Below are positions 6,241 to 10,098 of a DNA stretch of 10,098 nt, piece by piece. A model generated the notes under the pieces. That model was not told the origin of the DNA. It was given only the letters and a program-made list of their open reading frames with translations, and ran no database searches. Location: positions 1 through 10,098 of the forward strand of contig DBQQ01000060.1 in the NCBI GenBank assembly GCA_002305315.1, given 5' to 3'. Each line of letters opens with the position of its first letter. Within the stretch, counting starts at the first letter, position 1. Made by a program: the position numbers and the translations under genes. The stretch is from Clostridiales bacterium UBA1390 (lineage in GTDB: Bacteria; Bacillota; Clostridia; Lachnospirales; Bianqueaceae).

Positions 6241-6849
6241 TCACTGCTCCGTTCCCCAAGGGAAGACCAGTCCGCCCTCGTTCTGCAGGGTTTTACGGAA
6301 ATCAATGTTCGACGCAATGTCTACATTTCCTGGCGCAATCATATAGATCTTATCCGCGATCCGCTGAATGTTTCCATTTAATGCGTAACAGGAACCACAC
6401 AGAAAATCCGTGATACGCTGTGCAATCGGCTGTTCTACAAATTCCAGATTAATCACAACCGGCTTATTGTTTCGAATATCATCAGAGATGTTTTTGGCTT
6501 CCTCAAAAGATTCTGGGCTGGCCACAACGACTTCCATCTGCACATTCGCATGCAGATTTACTACCTTTGGATTAGTGACGGCGGCTCGATCCGGCTGCCG
6601 GTAGGATTCCCGATAAGTGGAAGAGGTGCTCCGGCTCGTGACCCGATGCGGACGATAGGGCGCCTGCTGCACGGGCTCTTCTTCCTCTGGCTCCTCCTGT
6701 CTGAAATGGATCTCACCCCTGGGAGAGACTGCAGTTCGTTCCGCAGAGTACACAGCGCTTCTGGGCTCCTCGTAGGTCTCGTTGTCTTCCTCTTCCTCAT
6801 GAGCCGGTGCCCAGCCAATCTTTTCTAATAAATGGTCAAACTTTCCCAT
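6241..6849 (-). CDS. sepF: Cell division protein SepF
   Basis: SepF binds FtsZ, bundles its filaments and anchors the Z-ring to the membrane. The 202-residue product has the N-terminal amphipathic membrane helix (MGKFDHLLEKIGW, 1-13), a long variable linker and the SepF core (about 96-178). The core includes VVNLHANVQMEVVVASPESFEEAK, then KPVVINLEF, then ITDFLCGSCYALNGNIQRIADKIYMIAP. The linker (about 14-92) has two acidic patches (HEEEEDNETYEE and QEEPEEEE) followed by an Arg/Ser/Tyr-rich part (RPHRVTSRSTSSTYRESYR). It makes the protein longer than the roughly 150-residue Bacillus form. A short tail (GGLVFPWGTEQ) extends past the core. ATG 6849 has AAAGGA 9 nt upstream. It sits 33 nt after yggS and 1 nt before ylmH. 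Confidence 0.96.
   Translation of the reverse strand: MGKFDHLLEKIGWAPAHEEEEDNETYEEPRSAVYSAERTAVSPRGEIHFRQEEPEEEEPVQQAPYRPHRVTSRSTSSTYRESYRQPDRAAVTNPKVVNLHANVQMEVVVASPESFEEAKNISDDIRNNKPVVINLEFVEQPIAQRITDFLCGSCYALNGNIQRIADKIYMIAPGNVDIASNIDFRKTLQNEGGLVFPWGTEQ
6247..6250 (-). promoter_or_regulatory. Shine-Dalgarno site deciding the ylmH GTG start
   Basis: GGAG on the minus strand lies within the last codons of sepF, 7 nt before GTG 6239-6237. With the sepF stop codon 1 nt from the GTG, it implies translational coupling of sepF and ylmH, and argues against the far-upstream ATG at 6317. Confidence 0.65.
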
Positions 6850-6882
6850 AATCTCTTATCCTTTCTCTGTTCCAGCCTTATT

Positions 6883-7593
6883 TCAGGCTGTCGTATACTG
6901 ACGGGCACCGAACAATGCGGTCCCGATTCGAACTAAGGTTGCGCCTTCCTCAATCGCCACCTGATAGTCATTGGTCATCCCCATGGATAACACATTCATT
7001 TCTATATTATGAAACGGATTGCTCTTGTTGTCAATAAAAAGTTGTCGCAGGGTACGAAAAACCGGGCGATTCTCTTCTGGATTCTCTACGAACGGCGCAA
7101 TTGTCATGAGCCCTTCGACCCGCAAATGAGCGAGACTGCTCAACTGCTCCAGCATGTCCGGCAATTCCTCCACGGAAATCCCGTATTTACTCTCTTCTCC
7201 CGCCACATTGACCTCAATCAGTATCCTGGGACAAAGTCCAAGCTCTCCCCCAATCCGGTCAATATCCCGGGCCAGCCGCAGGCTGTCCATCGAATGAATC
7301 AATTCTACCTTATCCAACACCTGACGCACCTTGTTACGCTGCAAATGTCCAATCATATGGAAATGAACTCTGTCCCCAAAGTGCTGTTTCTTCTCCACGA
7401 TTTCCTGTACATGATTTTCTCCCGCAATTCGCATTCCCAGCCGATATGCCTTTTCCAACACGTCAATCGGCTGTGTCTTAGTCACCGGGAGAAGTGTAAT
7501 CTCCTCAGGGCGACGCCCTGCGCGTTTTGCGGCTTCTTCTATATTCCTTCTTACTTGCAGAAATCGCTGTTCGTACACCTCAAGCTGTTCCAC
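6883..7593 (-). CDS. yggS: YggS family pyridoxal phosphate homeostasis protein (YlmE), GTG start
   Basis: YggS/YlmE/PROSC proteins bind PLP, have no known enzymatic activity, and keep vitamin B6 and amino-acid pools in balance. The 236-residue fold-III TIM-barrel shows Lys39 in LLPVTKTQP as the PLP lysine. It also has the blocks GENHVQEIVEKK, HMIGHLQRNK, MDSLRLA, LIEVNVAGEESKYGI and LRVEGLMTIAPF. The phosphate-binding end is LSMGMTNDYQVAIEEGATLVRIGTALFG. Length is normal. The start is GTG 7593-7591 in a purine-rich stretch with AGGA 5 nt upstream. It overlaps the end of the TPR gene by 14 nt, so translation is probably coupled. Its place directly before sepF matches the ylmE-sepF order of Bacillus. 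Confidence 0.96.
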   Translation of the reverse strand: MEQLEVYEQRFLQVRRNIEEAAKRAGRRPEEITLLPVTKTQPIDVLEKAYRLGMRIAGENHVQEIVEKKQHFGDRVHFHMIGHLQRNKVRQVLDKVELIHSMDSLRLARDIDRIGGELGLCPRILIEVNVAGEESKYGISVEELPDMLEQLSSLAHLRVEGLMTIAPFVENPEENRPVFRTLRQLFIDNKSNPFHNIEMNVLSMGMTNDYQVAIEEGATLVRIGTALFGARQYTTA

Positions 7594-8602
7594 TTTCTTC
7601 CTCTCCTTCCTGTAAAAGATCCTTCGCCGTCTTATAGTCTTCTAGCGCACCTTCTGGATCTCCCAGATTCTCTCTCGTCTCGCCCCGCAGCGTATACGCC
7701 GCAGCTAGACCCGGTTCTAATAGGATCGCCTGAGTAAAATCGGCCTCTGCCTCTTCATACTGACCCAACGCCATATAACAACTCCCTCGATTCAGATATC
7801 CCGCATAGTCTTCCTGTTCCAGGAGTGCCACCGAGTAGTTGGCAATGGCCTGTTCATATTCGCTCTGCGCATAATATAAATCTCCCAGCAGCGCATATCC
7901 GGCCAGGAACCCATCCTGCATCCCGATCGCCTGTACACAGTCTTCCTGTGCCTGATCATAGTCGCCTGCCAAAATGCAAATCTGTGCTCTTTGCAGATAG
8001 AATTGCGGATTCTCTGCCTCTATAGCAATCGCTTGATCGAGCGCGGTTCTTGCTCGCTCCAATTCCCCTACCGTCAAATACGCATTTCCTAGCAACGCGA
8101 GATATGCCGCATTGCTGCCCGGCTCTAAGTTCTCCGCTCGTTCCAAATCTGCCTCAGCCTTCTCATATTGTCCTAGACAGACATAGGCTGCGCTGCGCTG
8201 TCCATAGGCATCCGCATACTCAAGATTCAGCGAAATGGCCTGAGAAAACGCTTCTATACTTTCTTCATACTGGTTCAGACAGTATCTTGCCAGTCCCAGG
8301 TTATACCAATAGACCGCATTATCGCTGCTCTGCTCCACGGCTTTCTCCAGATCTTCCTGCGCCAGTTCATACTTCCCCTGCTCCAGCAGAATCGCGCCTC
8401 TGCCATTATATACTTCGCCATTATCTGGACTCAATTCCACCAGACGATCATACTTCTGCAAGGCCTGCTGCCAATCCCCCTCTTCTGCCGCCTGCCGTGC
8501 TTCCTGCAAGAGCTTATACGGATCCCCCGGCGAAGAGGTACACCCACTCAGAAATGCAACACATAACACCAGTCCTAACAAAAACTGCCTTATTCTCTTC
8601 AT
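7580..8602 (-). CDS. TPR-repeat lipoprotein
   Basis: This is a 340-residue lipoprotein of unknown specific role made almost wholly of tetratricopeptide repeats. The signal peptide is MKRIRQ plus a hydrophobic core and the lipobox LSGC, with Cys21 as the lipidation site. It should be anchored on the outer face of the cytoplasmic membrane after Lgt and LspA processing. About nine repeats of 34 residues fill positions 29-335, for example AEEGDWQQALQKYDRLVELSP, GKYELAQEDLEKAVE and GQYEEAEADFTQAILLEPG. They form a superhelix for protein binding. The tail is acidic. ATG 8602 is chosen because it gives a standard signal peptide and has AGAGG/AGGAG 3-5 nt upstream; ATG 8620 has no site and would add six polar residues. 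It lies 21 nt after the HlyD-like gene and overlaps yggS by 14 nt. Confidence 0.92.
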   Translation of the reverse strand: MKRIRQFLLGLVLCVAFLSGCTSSPGDPYKLLQEARQAAEEGDWQQALQKYDRLVELSPDNGEVYNGRGAILLEQGKYELAQEDLEKAVEQSSDNAVYWYNLGLARYCLNQYEESIEAFSQAISLNLEYADAYGQRSAAYVCLGQYEKAEADLERAENLEPGSNAAYLALLGNAYLTVGELERARTALDQAIAIEAENPQFYLQRAQICILAGDYDQAQEDCVQAIGMQDGFLAGYALLGDLYYAQSEYEQAIANYSVALLEQEDYAGYLNRGSCYMALGQYEEAEADFTQAILLEPGLAAAYTLRGETRENLGDPEGALEDYKTAKDLLQEGEEESGTA

Positions 8603-8623
8603 CGGCTCCTCTTTTCCCATCGG

Positions 8624-10015
8624 TTATGGAATCAGAATTTGATCATACAACTTCACACCTTCCACAATCGCGTACCGGTCTGTTTCATATAAGATCTCCA
8701 CAATCTGAAGCTGCTGATATCCTCCATTTACCGTATATACATAGGACAAAGTTTCTTGCTCTCCCAATGACATGACCTGATCTGTGCCGCTCTGAATCAT
8801 CAAAGCGCCCTCGGTTAAACCTTCCGGCATCTCAAAATAGACATATCCCGTCTTGTTTTCTTCTCCGGCACGAGTATATACAACGTCAATCGGGAACAGC
8901 ACGTCTCCTTCTTCCTGTCGAATCATCAAACAATCTTGTCCTAAGCTATCATACACATAGTCCTCAGGAACACGGTAATATGACTGCTGCAGGATGCACT
9001 CCTTCGGAACCTGAATCCCTTCCTCTCCTGAGAAACGAAATTCCAGATGCGCAAGCCGCTGATTCGCATATCGGCTCAAGTACTCCGAGATTTCCAGGAC
9101 AATCTTATACTGTTCTCCCTGCTGCTCCTTGGCAAGCACTTCTCCTGTGAGCGAATTTCCCTCGATATAGAAATGACAATCGCTTCCTTCCTCGAAGTAT
9201 TCCGCCTGCGCCGCATCCACAAAAAAGGTGATTTGCCAGTCCTGTCCTGTGACCAGACGATACAGCGGGTCTCCTTCCTCGATCGTTTGCAGATTCAACG
9301 TAATGGCTTCATACTCATTCTGATAATTACTTATGAAATCCTGCGTCACCTGCTCCCAGGTCCATCCCTCATAATTATCATATGTATAGGAGATCATGCC
9401 TGCTTCTGGTATTGTGATATTCGCACTCTGTTCATTCAGCTGCTCTTCATAGATCCCCTGTTCTTCCAGCATCGCATTGATCTTCTCATTCTGCAATATT
9501 GCCAGAAGATTCTGCCGCTGATCCATCGTCGTCTGCACGTTATTTTTCATGGAATAGAGCGCATCGTAATGATTGGCCGTCTTTCCTCGCACATATGCTG
9601 CAATCTGTTCTCCAATCTGCGTATCTAACTGCTGGAAATCCTCCGCATATTCACTGGCTGCCGCTTCGTTGAGCAACTGCTCATACAGATCGTCCATCTT
9701 CTGTTCCAAAAGATCCCCATAATAATTATTCCGCAAGGAACAGATCATGGTTCCCTCTGAAAGATGCCGATTGCCCGGATAATAATACTCCACCACACCG
9801 CTCTGTGATGCTCGAATGAGCTGCTCCTCTCTTGTAATCACACCGGTAAAGGATGCCACTTCTTCCAGGTCTCCGCTCTGTGCCACTACATAATTCATCT
9901 TGCTGGTTTGCGCCAAAAAGAAAGACTGTACCACCACATACAAGAAAATGGCGACAATCACAATATACACCCAACGAAATCTTCTGCTGCTTCTTTTCTC
10001 TGTCTTCTTACTCAC
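8624..10015 (-). CDS. HlyD-like membrane fusion/adaptor protein, GTG start
   Basis: HlyD-like adaptors in Gram-positives are single-pass membrane proteins, usually partners of exporters; here no transporter gene is visible. The 463-residue product starts with a basic cytoplasmic tail and one membrane segment (about 13-35, FRWVYIVIVAIFLYVVVQSFFLA). Then comes a lipoyl/barrel-type half motif with FTGVITREEQLIRASQSGVV (56-75) and a helical, probably coiled-coil region (about 100-195). The returning half has ITIPEAGMISYTYDNYEGW (200-218), followed by beta-rich adaptor domains (about 255-335) and a C-terminal beta domain. GTG 10015-10013 is supported by AGGAAGG 7 nt upstream. Proteins of this type near yggS/sepF occur in Clostridia as 'putative membrane fusion protein'. 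It is the first complete gene of the run, and the TPR lipoprotein follows 21 nt later. The exact function is unknown. Confidence 0.85.
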   Translation of the reverse strand: MSKKTEKRSSRRFRWVYIVIVAIFLYVVVQSFFLAQTSKMNYVVAQSGDLEEVASFTGVITREEQLIRASQSGVVEYYYPGNRHLSEGTMICSLRNNYYGDLLEQKMDDLYEQLLNEAAASEYAEDFQQLDTQIGEQIAAYVRGKTANHYDALYSMKNNVQTTMDQRQNLLAILQNEKINAMLEEQGIYEEQLNEQSANITIPEAGMISYTYDNYEGWTWEQVTQDFISNYQNEYEAITLNLQTIEEGDPLYRLVTGQDWQITFFVDAAQAEYFEEGSDCHFYIEGNSLTGEVLAKEQQGEQYKIVLEISEYLSRYANQRLAHLEFRFSGEEGIQVPKECILQQSYYRVPEDYVYDSLGQDCLMIRQEEGDVLFPIDVVYTRAGEENKTGYVYFEMPEGLTEGALMIQSGTDQVMSLGEQETLSYVYTVNGGYQQLQIVEILYETDRYAIVEGVKLYDQILIP

Positions 10016-10022
10016 CTTTACA

Positions 10023-10029
10023 CCTTCCT
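10023..10029 (-). promoter_or_regulatory. Shine-Dalgarno site of the HlyD-like gene
   Basis: AGGAAGG on the minus strand lies 7 nt before GTG 10015-10013 and supports this non-ATG start. Confidence 0.75.
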
Positions 10030-10065
10030 GTATCCTGGCATCTGTCCCCGTTATACAATGGCAAT

Positions 10066-10098
10066 TTACAATGAACGCCCTCTGGCGGCAAACTCACA
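10066..10098 (-). CDS. Possible C-terminal end of an upstream gene, runs off the right edge
   Basis: One minus-strand frame enters from the right edge, reads CEFAARGRSL and stops at TAA (10068-10066). The 50 nt after it hold no other gene before the HlyD-like GTG. Ten codons are too few to name a family, and a chance open frame of this length is common, so this is offered only as the most plausible explanation of the edge. If real, the upstream gene lies 50 nt from the HlyD-like gene and the operon may begin outside the window. Confidence 0.25.
   Translation of the reverse strand, partial: CEFAARGRSL

Noticed and set aside
6873..6888. Small inverted repeat AGCCT/AGGCT between yggS and sepF
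   Set aside because: It has only 5 bp and no T-tract. It would not terminate transcription between two clearly clustered genes.
7620..8540. Repeated DNA pattern in the TPR gene
   Set aside because: The periodicity is at the protein level (34-residue TPR units) with divergent codons. It is not a DNA tandem repeat or CRISPR array.
10050..10055. TATAAC as a possible -10 box ahead of the HlyD-like gene
   Set aside because: No acceptable -35 box occurs 15-19 nt upstream. The operon promoter may lie outside the window.

Overview
The window looks like a chromosomal segment of a Firmicute of class Clostridia, most likely a gut-type Lachnospiraceae. The basis is roughly even GC, strong purine-rich Shine-Dalgarno sites, TTTACA/TATAAT-type promoters, a cell-division/translation cluster typical of Gram-positives (yggS/ylmE, sepF, ylmH, lspA, rluD-type) and a tRNA gene without an encoded CCA. 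The family assignment is inference from gene order and protein character, not a database match. Every gene I can support lies on the minus strand, so the window is transcribed from high to low coordinates.

Positions 10015 down to 2721 hold one tightly packed run of nine genes with gaps of at most about 33 nt and several overlaps, so probably one operon. In order of transcription these are: an HlyD-like membrane-anchored adaptor (GTG start), a nine-repeat TPR lipoprotein, the PLP-binding protein YggS (GTG start), the FtsZ-membrane tether SepF, the S4-domain ribosome-quality-control factor YlmH/RqcP (GTG start), lipoprotein signal peptidase LspA, an RluD-type 23S pseudouridine synthase, a zinc-containing sirtuin, and a GNAT N-acetyltransferase. 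The last codons of an unidentified upstream gene may lie at the right edge.

Positions 2713 to 2558 hold a tRNA-Val(GAC) unit with its own near-consensus promoter and a strong intrinsic terminator. Immediately after that terminator begins a 710-residue family 3 glycoside hydrolase, best described as a cytoplasmic beta-xylosidase/beta-glucosidase-type enzyme (2536 to 404). It has its own 13-bp terminator (391 to 349). At the left edge a well-formed promoter and Shine-Dalgarno site drive a lysine-rich protein of unknown function (267 to 1) that runs off the window.

The cluster joins septum assembly (SepF), envelope/lipoprotein maturation (LspA plus a lipoprotein client and a membrane adaptor) and ribosome maturation or rescue (RluD type, YlmH). 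Compared with the Bacillus-type arrangement, ylmG and divIVA are absent from between sepF and lspA. I found no CRISPR array, transposase, phage gene or recognisable defence system. Most of the window is ordinary housekeeping sequence. The less ordinary points are the GH3 gene with no visible promoter of its own, the HlyD/TPR pair heading the division cluster, the adjacent acetyltransferase/sirtuin pair, and the unknown left-edge gene.
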